A DNA stretch of 64,000 nucleotides from Hyphomicrobiales bacterium (GTDB taxonomy: Bacteria > Pseudomonadota > Alphaproteobacteria > Rhizobiales > Rhizobiaceae), in contig UCII01000011.1 in NCBI GenBank assembly GCA_900472485.1, forward strand, positions 310,001-374,000, in the 5' to 3' direction. Below the pieces are notes generated by a model, which saw only the letters and a list, made by a program, of their open reading frames with translations, ran no database searches and was not told the DNA's origin. Position numbers and translations under genes: made by a program. Positions 17,675-28,420 of the stretch are shown piece after piece. The stretch's first letter is position 1. Each line of letters opens with the position of its first letter.

Positions 17675-19224
17675 GACGCGAATTTCCCTGTATGTCCGTG
17701 TCCCTTGGCGGATGCCGCGATGATGGCCTCTTCCGTCGCTTCGCTTCGGTCGAGAACGGTCACGAGCTTGCCGTTGCTGAGCACTGCGATGCGGTCCGAA
17801 AGTGCCATGACCTCTTCAAGGTCCGATGTTGAAAACAAGATTGCTAGGCCCTTGCCGGCGAGCCTGCGCATAGTGCGAAAGACATCGGCCTTGGCGCCGA
17901 CATCGATGCCGCGGCTCGGCTCGTCCATCAAAAGCACCTTCGGGTCCGTCATCAGAGCCTTGCCGATGACGACCTTCTGCTGGTTGCCGCCGGACATGGA
18001 GGTAACCTCGAAATCGGGATTGGGGGCCTTGATGGAGAGATCGCGGATCATGTCGCGAATGGCGTCCTTTTCGGCACCCGGATCGATATGGAAAAACAGC
18101 CGGGCGAAGCGGCCGAGGCTGGCAAGCGTCAAATTGCTGGCGATGGACAGGACCTGCACCAGTCCTTCGCGCTGACGGTCCTCGGGGATCAAGGCGAGGC
18201 CGTGCCGGATGCGCCGGGTGGTGTCGCGGGCGCGAACCTCCACGCCATCGATATAGATCCGCCCGGTCGAATGCATATGCCGGCCCATCACGCATTCGAA
18301 GAATTCGCTGCGCCCGGCACCCATCAGGCCGTAGATGCCGAGGATTTCGCCGGCGCGCACCGATAGAGAGACGTGATCGACGGCAAGGCCGCCCGTACGT
18401 CTCGGCAGGCTGATCTCCTCGGCGCGGAAGGCCTCCTTGCCGATCGCATGGCCTCCGTCCCTGGCGAAATCCTTGGCATCCGATCCGATCATCGACCGGA
18501 CGATCCATTTCGTATCGATATCGCGAACCATGGCCTGGCCGGTGATCTGCCCGTCGCGCAGCACGGTGATGTAATCACCGATCCGCATCAGCTCCTCCAG
18601 CCGGTGCGAAATATAGACGATCGCGACACCTTGAGCCTTTAGCTCTGCAATGACCTTGAACAGAATATCGACTTCCGCCGCCGACAGGGCCGATGTCGGC
18701 TCGTCCATGATGAGGATGCGGGCGTCAAGCGAGATGGCCTTGGCGATCTCCACGAGCTGCTGCTGCCCGATCGGCAGGTCCTCCACCATGGTCTCGGCGC
18801 CTATGCCGGCATCGAGCCGGTCGAGAAACTCGTTGGCCCTTGCGATTTGCGCCTTGTGATCGATACCGAAAATGCCTCGGGTGATTTCACGCGTGGCGAA
18901 GATATTTTCGGCCACCGTCATGTTGGCAAAGAGATTGAGCTCCTGGAAGATCATGCCGATTCCGCGAGCCTGCGCGTCGGCCGGGCTGCTGAAGGAGACT
19001 TCCTCACCGTCGAGCAGGATGCGGCCCGAGGTCGGCCGTTCGACACCGGCGATGATCTTCATCAGGGTAGATTTGCCGGCGCCGTTTTCGCCGACGAGCA
19101 CGTTGACCGCCCCGCGGTGCAGCTCGAGGTTGGCGTGCTTGACGGCAACGATGCCGGAATAGACCTTGGAAACGTCCTCCAGGCGCAGGATGATGTCGTT
19201 GCTTGGGGTTTCGCTCATGGTCAT
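17671..19224 (-). CDS. Ribose-type ABC transporter ATP-binding protein (two ATPase domains)
   Basis: A 517-residue RbsA-type ATPase with two tandem cassettes. Domain 1 (about 12-245) has Walker A GENGAGKST and Walker B ARILIMDEPTSAL; domain 2 (about 260-505) has the degenerate Walker A GLMGAGRSE usual for the family and signature MSGGNQQK. The first ATG overlaps the DUF2291 stop (ATGA); a second ATG six bases later fits the GGGG ribosome site slightly better. Central gene of the presumed apiose importer. Confidence 0.92.
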   Translation of the reverse strand: MTMSETPSNDIILRLEDVSKVYSGIVAVKHANLELHRGAVNVLVGENGAGKSTLMKIIAGVERPTSGRILLDGEEVSFSSPADAQARGIGMIFQELNLFANMTVAENIFATREITRGIFGIDHKAQIARANEFLDRLDAGIGAETMVEDLPIGQQQLVEIAKAISLDARILIMDEPTSALSAAEVDILFKVIAELKAQGVAIVYISHRLEELMRIGDYITVLRDGQITGQAMVRDIDTKWIVRSMIGSDAKDFARDGGHAIGKEAFRAEEISLPRRTGGLAVDHVSLSVRAGEILGIYGLMGAGRSEFFECVMGRHMHSTGRIYIDGVEVRARDTTRRIRHGLALIPEDRQREGLVQVLSIASNLTLASLGRFARLFFHIDPGAEKDAIRDMIRDLSIKAPNPDFEVTSMSGGNQQKVVIGKALMTDPKVLLMDEPSRGIDVGAKADVFRTMRRLAGKGLAILFSTSDLEEVMALSDRIAVLSNGKLVTVLDRSEATEEAIIAASAKGHGHTGKFAS

Positions 19225-19865
19225 TGCCCCAATGTCAGGGCCGAAGGGGTGATCAAAGGCAGCTGACCGGAAGGGGGCAGCGGAAACGCACCCGTCACGG
19301 TGACCGTCTTTCCGGGCAGCCCGTTCCGGGGCAGAGCTGCCAGAAAGGACGAGTTTGCCTTTTCATTGAAGGCCTTGCCGAACTGAGCCCATTCGATCTG
19401 GTTCCTGAATTCGTTGAAGTCCAGGAAATCCAGCGCGTCGCGCAGCGCCGTGCCGCGGATCGCCGGGCCGATCTGCACCTTCGCATCCGCCTTGCCGTCG
19501 CCATCCACATCGACATCGAGGCTTCCGGCGCGAGAGGCGGTATCGGCAGCCACGATCTTGCCGCTCAGCTTGACGGCGTAAGTCCAGGGCGATGAAGCCT
19601 GTTTTCGCGGGTTTCCGTATTTCGCGCCGGCATCGTCCGGATTAGCGGCTATGGCCTGCAACACCGTCTTGAGGTCGCCCGCGCGCTTCTCGATACCCGG
19701 CTGTACCTGAGATTGCCAGATGGCATCGACCTTTGTCGCGGGATCGAAGGCACTCTTTGCTGCCGCCGCAGCTTTCTCTTCGGGCGTCGGTGTCTTGATA
19801 ATCTTGCAGCCGGGCAATGCCACGGCCAAAACAAGGGCCACGAGCGCGCCTCTGGTCCTCAACAT
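19221..19865 (-). CDS. DUF2291 family lipoprotein
   Basis: A 214-residue lipoprotein. The signal peptide ends in the lipobox LPGC with the modified cysteine near residue 20, and the mature part carries a DUF2291-type domain. The ATG at 19865 is favoured by a GAGG ribosome site; a GTG nine bases upstream is possible. DUF2291 proteins co-occur with ribose-type sugar importers but their task is unknown; an accessory in sugar delivery at the periplasmic face would fit. Coupled by a four-base overlap to the ATPase gene and 77 bases downstream of the binding-protein gene. Confidence 0.82.
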   Translation of the reverse strand: MLRTRGALVALVLAVALPGCKIIKTPTPEEKAAAAAKSAFDPATKVDAIWQSQVQPGIEKRAGDLKTVLQAIAANPDDAGAKYGNPRKQASSPWTYAVKLSGKIVAADTASRAGSLDVDVDGDGKADAKVQIGPAIRGTALRDALDFLDFNEFRNQIEWAQFGKAFNEKANSSFLAALPRNGLPGKTVTVTGAFPLPPSGQLPLITPSALTLGQ

Positions 19866-19942
19866 GCAATGCACCTCGATCTCGCAGGAAAGACATCCGG
19901 AGAGCGCGGTTTTGCCGCGCCCTCCAACCTGGTGGTTCGCCG

Positions 19943-21791
<1,849 letters not shown>

Positions 21792-21818
21792 GTTAGTACC
21801 TCGTTCACTTTCAGAATG

Positions 21819-21842
21819 TGGTATCGCAAGTGGTATGATGAG
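21819..21842 (-). promoter_or_regulatory. Putative NanR-type operator pair (site B)
   Basis: On the plus strand two TGGTAT words, 12 bases apart, lie in the 90-base gap between oiaK and apnO; the second extends to TGGTATGATGAG, identical to site A. The position upstream of apnO suggests control of the apnO-to-dhaL operon by the GntR regulator. Confidence 0.6.
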
Positions 21843-21881
21843 TCAATGAGCATGCCAATGGCATAACGGAAAATGGCGAGG

Positions 21882-23216
21882 TTAGGATCCCCTGCCGTCG
21901 CGGATCTGCGCGAAGTAATCGTCGGTGCCCACCTGTCCGCCTTTCAGCGCGATCTGCAGGCCATTGGTGGGCGCGTAGCTGCCATGGGCGGTGCAAAGCG
22001 GTGATCCCGGCGTTTGCGGTAATGGGAGAAGTGTCGTCAGCGCCTCGACCCGCAATTCCTTGAGCGCGTGGCTCGATGTGTCACCGCCGGCGATGACAGC
22101 GCGACCGAGATTTTCCTGCTCGATCAACCGTCGCAGGATCGTGCCGAGGGCTTGGCCGAGACGATGCCGGGCACCAGGAATGCGGTCGATATCGCCGCCG
22201 CGGTCGGCGGATGGGCCGAGTGCTGTGTGAAGGATGACGCTGCGGCCGGCCTTGAGGCTGTCGATGCCGGCATTGACGGCTTTTTCCACGGCAGGTCCGG
22301 CATTTTCGCCGACAAGCTCAAGGGGGTCGAGATCGAGGCCGTCAAAACCATCGGCTACGGCACGGCGAATTTGCCGTTCGGTGGTCGGTGATACGCTGCC
22401 GGAAACCACCGCGAGGCGATCGACCTTGCCGGGAGGAGCGAACTCCGGCTTCTCTTCGATCAGACCTTCGTTGCGCCAGGCATCGAGAAGGGCATATTCG
22501 ACACCGGATGAGCCTGCGACGAAGGCGTTGCCCTTGCTTGCGAGACGCCATAGCTGATGTCCTGCGGCGGCCTGGGTTTCTGCACTATCGACGTCTAGCA
22601 GTAGGATACCCTCCTTGCCTCCCGTCAGCGCATCGATCCGCGCGTCGGCATCGGCTGTTCGGATCGTGGCGAGGTCCACGACGCTGACGGGGAGGGGCGT
22701 CTGCTTGCTCAGATGCAAGGTGAGATCGGCCTCATCCATTGGCGTAACGGGATGCCGGCTCATGACAGGATGGCGGTCGATGCGGAAGACCTGGCCCTGA
22801 TAGGCCGCAAAAAGATGACCGAAAGCGGTGTAGCGTTTCAGCTGCGGCGCACCGACCACGACCGGCACGACGGACTGCGCAAAGAGTGCTTTGCCGATCT
22901 CGATCGCCCTGCCGATGTTGCCGACCTTCGGACTGGAATCAAAGGTTGAGCAGACCTTGTAGTGGCATATGGCGGCATCGAGGCTCTTCAGCCATGTGAA
23001 GACAGGCGTCAGATGCTCGTCCATCCATTGCGGCGTTTCGCTGCGGCTGATGCCGGCAATGCCGATGGCGCGGCAGTCCTTGAACCGCTCTAGCATGGTT
23101 TCGCTCGGAACGCCGAGGAAGAGGGCTGTCGGCACACCGTTCGAGGCGAGAGCCTCCATGACGTCGGTGGAGCCGGTGAAGTCATCGCCGTAATAGCTGA
23201 GAAGAAGATTGGACAT
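21882..23216 (-). CDS. oiaK: 3-oxo-isoapionate kinase (OiaK), DUF1537 family
   Basis: A 444-residue member of the DUF1537 four-carbon-acid-sugar kinase family. Seen: the N-terminal substrate-domain motif YYGDDFTGSTD (residues 9-19) and the C-terminal nucleotide-domain motif AGGDTSSHAL. OiaK phosphorylates 3-oxo-isoapionate to the 4-phosphate used by OiaX. It begins five bases after the oiaX stop, so the two form one unit. Family members act on several aldonate-like acids (threonate, erythronate, denovo 3-oxo acids); the specific call follows from oiaX and apnO. Confidence 0.82.
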   Translation of the reverse strand: MSNLLLSYYGDDFTGSTDVMEALASNGVPTALFLGVPSETMLERFKDCRAIGIAGISRSETPQWMDEHLTPVFTWLKSLDAAICHYKVCSTFDSSPKVGNIGRAIEIGKALFAQSVVPVVVGAPQLKRYTAFGHLFAAYQGQVFRIDRHPVMSRHPVTPMDEADLTLHLSKQTPLPVSVVDLATIRTADADARIDALTGGKEGILLLDVDSAETQAAAGHQLWRLASKGNAFVAGSSGVEYALLDAWRNEGLIEEKPEFAPPGKVDRLAVVSGSVSPTTERQIRRAVADGFDGLDLDPLELVGENAGPAVEKAVNAGIDSLKAGRSVILHTALGPSADRGGDIDRIPGARHRLGQALGTILRRLIEQENLGRAVIAGGDTSSHALKELRVEALTTLLPLPQTPGSPLCTAHGSYAPTNGLQIALKGGQVGTDDYFAQIRDGRGS

Positions 23217-23221
23217 TGCTG

Positions 23222-24481
23222 TTAGGCGTCCTTGCCGTCACTGAATTTTGCGATCGAGGCGGCAAGCTCCGGATGATCCCTCGCATAATCAACAAGCGGT
23301 ATGTCCGAAACCGCCGCCTGCCAGGCCTGCTGGATCGCTCGCACTCCAGCGGCTGGTCCGAAGGGGTGGCTGACGATGCCCCCGCCGCAGAGATAGAGAA
23401 GGTCCGTCGTCCGGCCGGTGCGCTGGTAGGTTTCGGGCGCTTGGCCGCCCCATTGACCGGAACCGGCAACGGGGAGCGGACAGTCGGATGGGTCGAAAAG
23501 CGGCGTTCGGATCGCCTTGAAGGATTCGACGAAGCTGTCGTCCGGTTCCCAATATTTGACCCTGATGCCGTTGATCTGGAACTGATCGACGCCGAGCAAG
23601 CGCCAGAACTGCTGATATACCTTGAAATCCATGCCGGCGCCGGGATGGCGGGTCAGGATATCCCAGCCATTGCGGTGCGCATGCAGCACCAGCCCGGAGC
23701 GCTTGCGCAGGAAGCTCATGCCGCCGAAGCCGATGGAGTTGATGTTGACAACAGCGCAATTGCCGCCGGCCTTCAGCACGAGATCGTGGTTGCGCATCAT
23801 CTCATCGGGATCGGCATGCGAAATGCCGAAGGCATACATGACCTTCTTGCCCGTCTTCTGCTCGTGATTGAGGATCAACGGCATGATGGCTTCGACGCGC
23901 TCTTTTAGCGGCGAATAGGCTGGGCTCATGAGCTTCTCGTCGTCCTTGATGAAATCGACGCCCGAGCCGATCAGCTCGCCGACCAGTGCCGCCGTTTCCT
24001 TTGGCCGAAGGCCGAGCGCCGGCTTGACGATCGTGCCGATGATCGGGCGCCCGCTGACGCCGGTCAGGCGCAAGCTGCCGGCAACGCCGAATTGCGGGCC
24101 GGGATGCGCATCGCGGAAGGCCTCCGGCAGCTTCATGTCGACGATGCGGATGCCGGTCATGCCTTTGATCGAGAAGACGCCGGCGATCGCGATCGTCATC
24201 AGCGCCGCAAGATCGGTGCCGATGGCATCCAAAGGGAAGGCGATGTCGACATCGGCGCGACGGATCGGGCCATGGCCTTCGACCAACTCCGGCCAGGTCG
24301 GACGCTCCGCGTCGGCAAGGGGGCGGATCGCGACGACACGCGCGGCCACGCGCGCCTTGAGCTCTTCCGTCTCGCCCGGCACAGCGACGAAGGTGCCTGT
24401 CGACTGATCGCTGGCGATCTTGCGAGCCATCGCCTCGATGCTGCCTGATGTTTCGATACGGTAGGTGATGGTGATGGTCAT
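23222..24481 (-). CDS. oiaX: RuBisCO-like protein OiaX, 3-oxo-isoapionate-4-phosphate transcarboxylase/hydrolase
   Basis: A 419-residue RuBisCO-like protein, form IV. It keeps the barrel lysine in IVKPALGL (Lys153) and the carbamylation/metal motif FIKDDE (Lys179, Asp181, Glu182), but its loops differ from carbon-fixing RuBisCO. OiaX proteins convert 3-oxo-isoapionate 4-phosphate to 3-phosphoglycerate and glycolate. The ATG at 24481 opens the conserved TITITYRIET strand; the only purine-rich ribosome-like site is rather far (about 13 bases). It is first in the oiaX-oiaK unit, divergent from the GntR regulator with operator site C between them. Confidence 0.88.
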   Translation of the reverse strand: MTITITYRIETSGSIEAMARKIASDQSTGTFVAVPGETEELKARVAARVVAIRPLADAERPTWPELVEGHGPIRRADVDIAFPLDAIGTDLAALMTIAIAGVFSIKGMTGIRIVDMKLPEAFRDAHPGPQFGVAGSLRLTGVSGRPIIGTIVKPALGLRPKETAALVGELIGSGVDFIKDDEKLMSPAYSPLKERVEAIMPLILNHEQKTGKKVMYAFGISHADPDEMMRNHDLVLKAGGNCAVVNINSIGFGGMSFLRKRSGLVLHAHRNGWDILTRHPGAGMDFKVYQQFWRLLGVDQFQINGIRVKYWEPDDSFVESFKAIRTPLFDPSDCPLPVAGSGQWGGQAPETYQRTGRTTDLLYLCGGGIVSHPFGPAAGVRAIQQAWQAAVSDIPLVDYARDHPELAASIAKFSDGKDA

Positions 24482-24529
24482 GAGTGGATGAATGCTCCTC
24501 TCGCCGACGATTTTTCGCGTGGCGCAAAC

Positions 24530-24549
24530 TGGTGATCTGGTATAATGAG
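24530..24549. promoter_or_regulatory. Putative NanR-type operator (site C), GGTGAT-N2-GGTATA
   Basis: Direct repeats GGTGAT and GGTATA with 8-base spacing lie 50-68 bases upstream of oiaX and about 100 bases upstream of the GntR gene. GGTATA repeats at this spacing are the operator type of E. coli NanR. The word TGGTATAAT also reads as an extended -10 box toward the regulator, which would give autorepression. Confidence 0.6.
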
Positions 24550-24649
24550 TATTCCAACTTCTGCAACGATTTTTTTGTCCGGTTGCCGGGAAGGCGACTG
24601 GTATGGGCTTCCGCCGTGGCGGCCAAAAATGCATAAGGGAGGAAAAGCT

Positions 24650-25372
24650 TTGGGAAAGCGGGATTCCATGAGCCAGCCAGTCGAACAAATTGTACGTCGA
24701 AAGCTGTCGGATGAAGTATTCGATCGACTGGAGCGGTTGATCACGTCGGGAGAGCTCAAGCCTGGGGATGAGATGCCGTCCGAGCGTGTTCTTATGGAGC
24801 GCTTCGGTGTCGGACGTCCGGCGATCCGCGAGGCCATGCAGGCCCTTGCCAATATGGGTTTGGTCAACATTTCCCATGGCGAGCGCGCCAAGGTGCTTCA
24901 GTTGACGGCGAAGTCGATCTTCCGGCAGGTCGACCTCACCGCAAAGATCATGTTGTCGCAATCCTCCGACTCGCTTGAGCAGCTGAAGAGCGCGCGCATC
25001 TTCTTCGAGCGCGGCATGGCGCGAGAGGCGGCTCAGCGCGCGAGCAAGAAGGATGTTGCCGATCTCAATGAGATCATCGAGCGGCAGCGCGCATCCCTTG
25101 GCCATGCCGAGGACTTCATTTCTGCCGATATGCAGTTCCACACGCGCATTGCGCAGATTTCCGGCAATCCAATCTTCGCTGCTGTCAGCGAAGCTATGCT
25201 CGCATGGCTGAAAGCCTATCACACCGACATGCTGATCTGGACGGGCAAGGAAAAGTTCACACTGGTCGAACATGAGGAAATCCTTGCGCGGCTGGCTGAA
25301 AACGATGCCGATGGCGCCGAGCAGGCAATGCTCAAGCATCTGGAAAGATCGCGCGCGCTCTATACGAAGTGA
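24650..25372 (+). CDS. GntR-family (FCD, NanR-like) transcriptional regulator
   Basis: About 240 residues: an N-terminal winged helix (about 12-80) and an FCD ligand domain (about 95-230, with the metal-type histidines of MQFHTRIAQISGN and VEHEEIL). The DNA-reading segment RFGVGRPAIREAMQALANMG and the following HGERAKV closely echo NanR. The TTG at 24650 is chosen because AAGGGAGG ends seven bases upstream; the ATG at 24668 is too far from it but gives the same core protein, and longer starts would cover the operator. Divergent from oiaX; expected to repress the apiose genes through sites A-C until an intermediate binds. Confidence 0.85.
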   Translation: MGKRDSMSQPVEQIVRRKLSDEVFDRLERLITSGELKPGDEMPSERVLMERFGVGRPAIREAMQALANMGLVNISHGERAKVLQLTAKSIFRQVDLTAKIMLSQSSDSLEQLKSARIFFERGMAREAAQRASKKDVADLNEIIERQRASLGHAEDFISADMQFHTRIAQISGNPIFAAVSEAMLAWLKAYHTDMLIWTGKEKFTLVEHEEILARLAENDADGAEQAMLKHLERSRALYTK

Positions 25373-25476
25373 ACTCCTTGGTATTCGCCCTGCGATGGCA
25401 CCGTACCCCACCGCCTTTGTCGTAATTCCTCCCCAATCCAGATAGAATCTGGCAACATGCAAATGAGGTGTGCGTG

Positions 25477-25689
25477 ATGATTGATTTCTTTCAGCGAAAC
25501 ATGGCGCTTTTCCTGGCCGCTCTCATGACGGCGGTGGCCATAACCCTCTACAATCTGAGCTGCCTTCTGCTCAGGCATCACCATACGATGCTGCACACTG
25601 TGCATCATGCGGCAGGCGCCTTGGTCCTCCTCGCCGGCTTCTACACCATGATCCGCTACATGCAGGCGTTGCCGGAGGAAGAAGGCTAG
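25477..25689 (+). CDS. Small membrane protein, 70 aa
   Basis: An unrecognised 70-residue protein with two hydrophobic segments (about residues 8-32 and 42-62) joined by a histidine-rich turn (RHHHTMLHTVHH). The ATG at 25477 sits about eight bases after GAGG. Monocistronic between the GntR gene and uppP. The histidine cluster between helices could bind metal or haem, but this is speculation. Confidence 0.6.
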   Translation: MIDFFQRNMALFLAALMTAVAITLYNLSCLLLRHHHTMLHTVHHAAGALVLLAGFYTMIRYMQALPEEEG

Positions 25690-25889
25690 AAAACGCCAAA
25701 CTCCGAAATTCGAGCCGGCAATTTCAGATAGAGTTCAGCCTAGGCCGCTATATCCTCGCCCTGTCCCGATGCGAAATCGGCGGTGCCTTCACCAGGTGTT
25801 GCCGATTTCAAATTGGGAGCCAGTTTCACAGCTAGTTCGTCGCACCACTCCGGTGCAAAGCCCCCATGAACAACTGAGGATATCAAAAC

Positions 25890-26762
25890 GTGGCTGATGT
25901 TTGTACGCAAGGCGTGGACACGGGCTTTGTCGCCCTGGGCTATGCCAAGATCGCAATTCTGGGCGTCGTGCAGGGATTGACCGAGCTGCTGCCGGTCTCG
26001 TCCACGGCCCATATGCGCGTGGTGCCGGCCTTGCTTGGCTGGCAGGACCCCGGTTCTGCCTTCTCGGCTACGATGCAGCTTGCCGCCCTTGCCGCGATCG
26101 TCTCCTATTTCTGGAGCGACGTTCGCTACGTCACCTTCGGGTCGCTCGATGCGATCAGGCAAAGGGACTGGCGTTCGCCTGCCATACGGCTTGCGATCGC
26201 CATCGTGATTGCCACCGTACCGATCGTGATCGCCGGCCTGCTGCTGTCATCCTCCCTGAATGCCTGCGGTACGTCTTTCCGCAGCCTCTGGGTGATCGGT
26301 ATCGCCTGCCTGGTCATGGGCTTGTTGCTGGCGATCGCGGAACTCTACAGCCGCCATCGGAAAGACATCGAGCAGATGACGCTGATGGATGCCCTTTTCG
26401 TCGGCATCACGCAGGTCGGCGCGCTCGTTCCCGGCGTCTCTCGCTCGGGTTCAACGCTGACCGGCGCACTGTTCCTTGGCCTGAAGCGCGAGGAGGCGGC
26501 GCGGTTTTCCTTTCTGCTCGGCTTGCCTGCTATTGCGCTCGCCGGCTTGAAGGAACTGTATGAGCTCCATAAGGCGCATATTCCGATGGAAGCCTGGTCG
26601 GTTCTGCTCGTCGGCCTGATCGTCGGCAGCATATCGTCCTTCATTACCATCTGGGGACTGATGCGCTTCCTGGAGCGTTTCTCGACCTGGCCTTTCGTCA
26701 TCTATCGTATTGTGCTCGGCGCCGTCATCCTCTTTGGCGTGCTGACCATGGGCTGGGCATGA
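25890..26762 (+). CDS. uppP: Undecaprenyl-diphosphatase UppP/BacA
   Basis: A 290-residue polytopic enzyme that dephosphorylates undecaprenyl diphosphate in the cell membrane, recycling the carrier for peptidoglycan and other glycans. Both signature loops are present: VQGLTELLPVSSTAHM (about residues 29-44) and PGVSRSGSTLTGAL (about 180-193). In the first motif many homologues read SSSGHL; here it is SSTAHM. The GTG start at 25890 follows CTGAGGA nine bases upstream. A strong terminator follows. Rhizobia often have more than one copy, so this could be a secondary or bacitracin-resistance paralogue. Confidence 0.88.
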   Translation: MADVCTQGVDTGFVALGYAKIAILGVVQGLTELLPVSSTAHMRVVPALLGWQDPGSAFSATMQLAALAAIVSYFWSDVRYVTFGSLDAIRQRDWRSPAIRLAIAIVIATVPIVIAGLLLSSSLNACGTSFRSLWVIGIACLVMGLLLAIAELYSRHRKDIEQMTLMDALFVGITQVGALVPGVSRSGSTLTGALFLGLKREEAARFSFLLGLPAIALAGLKELYELHKAHIPMEAWSVLLVGLIVGSISSFITIWGLMRFLERFSTWPFVIYRIVLGAVILFGVLTMGWA

Positions 26763-26796
26763 ACAGACAGTCCTAATCGGCTGCGAAAGCTTAATT

Positions 26797-26826
26797 GGCG
26801 CTGCCTCTCCGGGCAGCGCCTTTTTT
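26797..26826 (+). terminator. Intrinsic terminator after uppP
   Basis: A nine-base-pair perfect stem (GGCGCTGCC / GGCAGCGCC) with a six-base loop is followed by six T. It lies between convergent uppP and SDR genes. Confidence 0.88.
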
Positions 26827-26838
26827 GTTCTCGAGCCG

Positions 26839-27603
26839 CTATCCGAAGACGAGACCGCCATCGACGATCAGGTTCTGTCCTGTAACGGCCCGTGCCCAGG
26901 GGCTTGCAAAGAAAAGAACCGCATCGGCAACCTCTTCGGGCGTGGTGACGCGGCGCAGCGGCGTATTCGCGGCAATGATGTCGAAAACGGCTTCCGGCGT
27001 GGCGCTGCTCGCATCCGTCGTGCGCAAAAGACCGCCGGAGACCATGTTGACGGTGATCCCAAGCGGACCGAGTTCGGATGCGGCCGTGCGAGTCAATGAC
27101 AGCAACGCCGCCTTGGCGGCGGTATAATCGTGATAGGGCACCACCGGGTTCTGGAAGAGGTTGGTGCCAATCGTCACGATTCGCCCAAAGCCTGCCTGCG
27201 CCATCGCCGGGCGCACCGCTTGTATCAGGTTCAAGGCGCCTTGCAGTGCGGTTTCCAGCTGTATCGCCATCTCGGCCCAGCTCAGGGTGTCCAATTTCGA
27301 GCGCGCATCGCCATTGAAACTGAAATCGGCAAGCGCGTTGTGGACGACGGTCGTGGGTGCGCCAAAATGCTCGGTCACCTCCGCGACAAGCCGCTTCGTT
27401 TCTCCGAGATCGCGGATATCGGCCTGGAAGGTTTTCGCATGACCGCCGAGGCCCGCTGAGAGCGCTTCTGCCCGCTCGCGGCTTGCGCGATAGTTGATGG
27501 CAACCTTTGCTCCCTCCCGGGCAAAGGCCGTCGCGATGGCGGCGCCGAGACCGCGCCCAGCGCCTGAAACGATCACGATCTGATCCTTGAGTAACAGGCT
27601 CAT
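26839..27603 (-). CDS. SDR-family oxidoreductase
   Basis: A 254-residue classical short-chain dehydrogenase. Seen: cofactor motif SGAGRGLG (about residues 12-19), the active-site tyrosine and lysine in YHDYTAAK (about 157-164), and the C-terminal segment NLIVDGG. AAGGAG precedes the ATG at 27603 and overlaps the end of thiD, so it is probably the last gene of the thiamine operon. Looks like a 3-oxoacyl-ACP-reductase-type enzyme; its link to thiamine salvage is unknown. Confidence 0.85.
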   Translation of the reverse strand: MSLLLKDQIVIVSGAGRGLGAAIATAFAREGAKVAINYRASRERAEALSAGLGGHAKTFQADIRDLGETKRLVAEVTEHFGAPTTVVHNALADFSFNGDARSKLDTLSWAEMAIQLETALQGALNLIQAVRPAMAQAGFGRIVTIGTNLFQNPVVPYHDYTAAKAALLSLTRTAASELGPLGITVNMVSGGLLRTTDASSATPEAVFDIIAANTPLRRVTTPEEVADAVLFFASPWARAVTGQNLIVDGGLVFG

Positions 27604-27607
27604 TTCT

Positions 27608-28420
27608 CTACTCCTTGTTTTTCTGCCAGAGCGCATGGAAATGCTGCACAGGTCCATGACCGCTTCCTACGGAAAGCTGGCCTGCGGCAGCAACAGCGGC
27701 GGCGAGATAGGCTTTGGCGGATGCAACAGCTTCGGCGAGCGACAGGCCTTTGGCGATCTCGGCGGCAATGGCGCTGGAAAGCGTGCAACCCGTTCCATGC
27801 GTATTCTTGGTCGGCAGCCGCTCGGCTTCGAACCAGGTAAGATGACCGCCGCTTGCGAGCACATCCGGGCTTTCATCCCCTTCGAGATGACCACCCTTGA
27901 CGAGGACCGCTGAAGGCCCGAGCGCTGCCAGCGCAAGCGCCTGGCGCGCCATGTCTTCGCGGCCTTTCGCCTCCACGTCATGCAACAGCGCAGCCGCCTC
28001 GGGCAGGTTCGGTGTAATGACGGTCGCAAGCGGCAGCAGCCGCGTGGTCAGCACGTCAACGGCATCGGCAGTCAGCAGAGCTGCGCCACCCTTGGCGATC
28101 ATGACCGGGTCGAGGACGACGGGCACATCGCGATGTCGCGCCAGAATGTCTGCGACGGCATTGGCGGTGGCGGCATTGGCGATCATGCCGATCTTGACGG
28201 CATCCACACGGACGTCGGCAAAGATCGCATTGATCTGGTCTGCCACGAAATGAGGGGGCACGGGATGGACACCGGAGACGCCCTGCGTGTTCTGCGCGGT
28301 CAATGCGGTCAGAGCTGCCATTCCATAGACGCCGCAGGCGGAGAAAGCCTTCAGGTCGGCCTGAATGCCAGCGCCGCCGGAGGGATCGGAGCCGGCGATG
28401 GATAAGACATTGCGGATCAT
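27608..28420 (-). CDS. thiD: Hydroxymethylpyrimidine / phosphomethylpyrimidine kinase ThiD
   Basis: A 270-residue ribokinase-fold kinase. The N-terminus (LSIAGSDPSGGAGIQADLK) and the C-terminal anion hole GTGCTLSSAI (about residues 208-217) are typical of ThiD, which phosphorylates hydroxymethylpyrimidine and its monophosphate. The start overlaps thiE by four bases (ATGA). Third gene of the thiM-thiE-thiD salvage operon controlled by the TPP riboswitch. Confidence 0.95.
   Translation of the reverse strand: MIRNVLSIAGSDPSGGAGIQADLKAFSACGVYGMAALTALTAQNTQGVSGVHPVPPHFVADQINAIFADVRVDAVKIGMIANAATANAVADILARHRDVPVVLDPVMIAKGGAALLTADAVDVLTTRLLPLATVITPNLPEAAALLHDVEAKGREDMARQALALAALGPSAVLVKGGHLEGDESPDVLASGGHLTWFEAERLPTKNTHGTGCTLSSAIAAEIAKGLSLAEAVASAKAYLAAAVAAAGQLSVGSGHGPVQHFHALWQKNKE

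Noticed and set aside
23222..24481. RuBisCO-type protein as evidence for carbon fixation
   Set aside because: No phosphoribulokinase, small subunit or other Calvin-cycle gene is near. The protein is a form IV RuBisCO-like type coupled to oiaK, so a catabolic role is far more likely.
24538..24546. TGGTATAAT at sites A-C as extended -10 promoter boxes only
   Set aside because: At site C it could also serve the regulator promoter, but at sites A and B the word points away from the genes it precedes, which fits an operator better than a promoter.
24650..25372. NanR-like regulator as a sign of sialic-acid catabolism
   Set aside because: No nanA, nanK or nanE-type gene is nearby. The flanking genes are apiose enzymes, so only the DNA-binding type is NanR-like.
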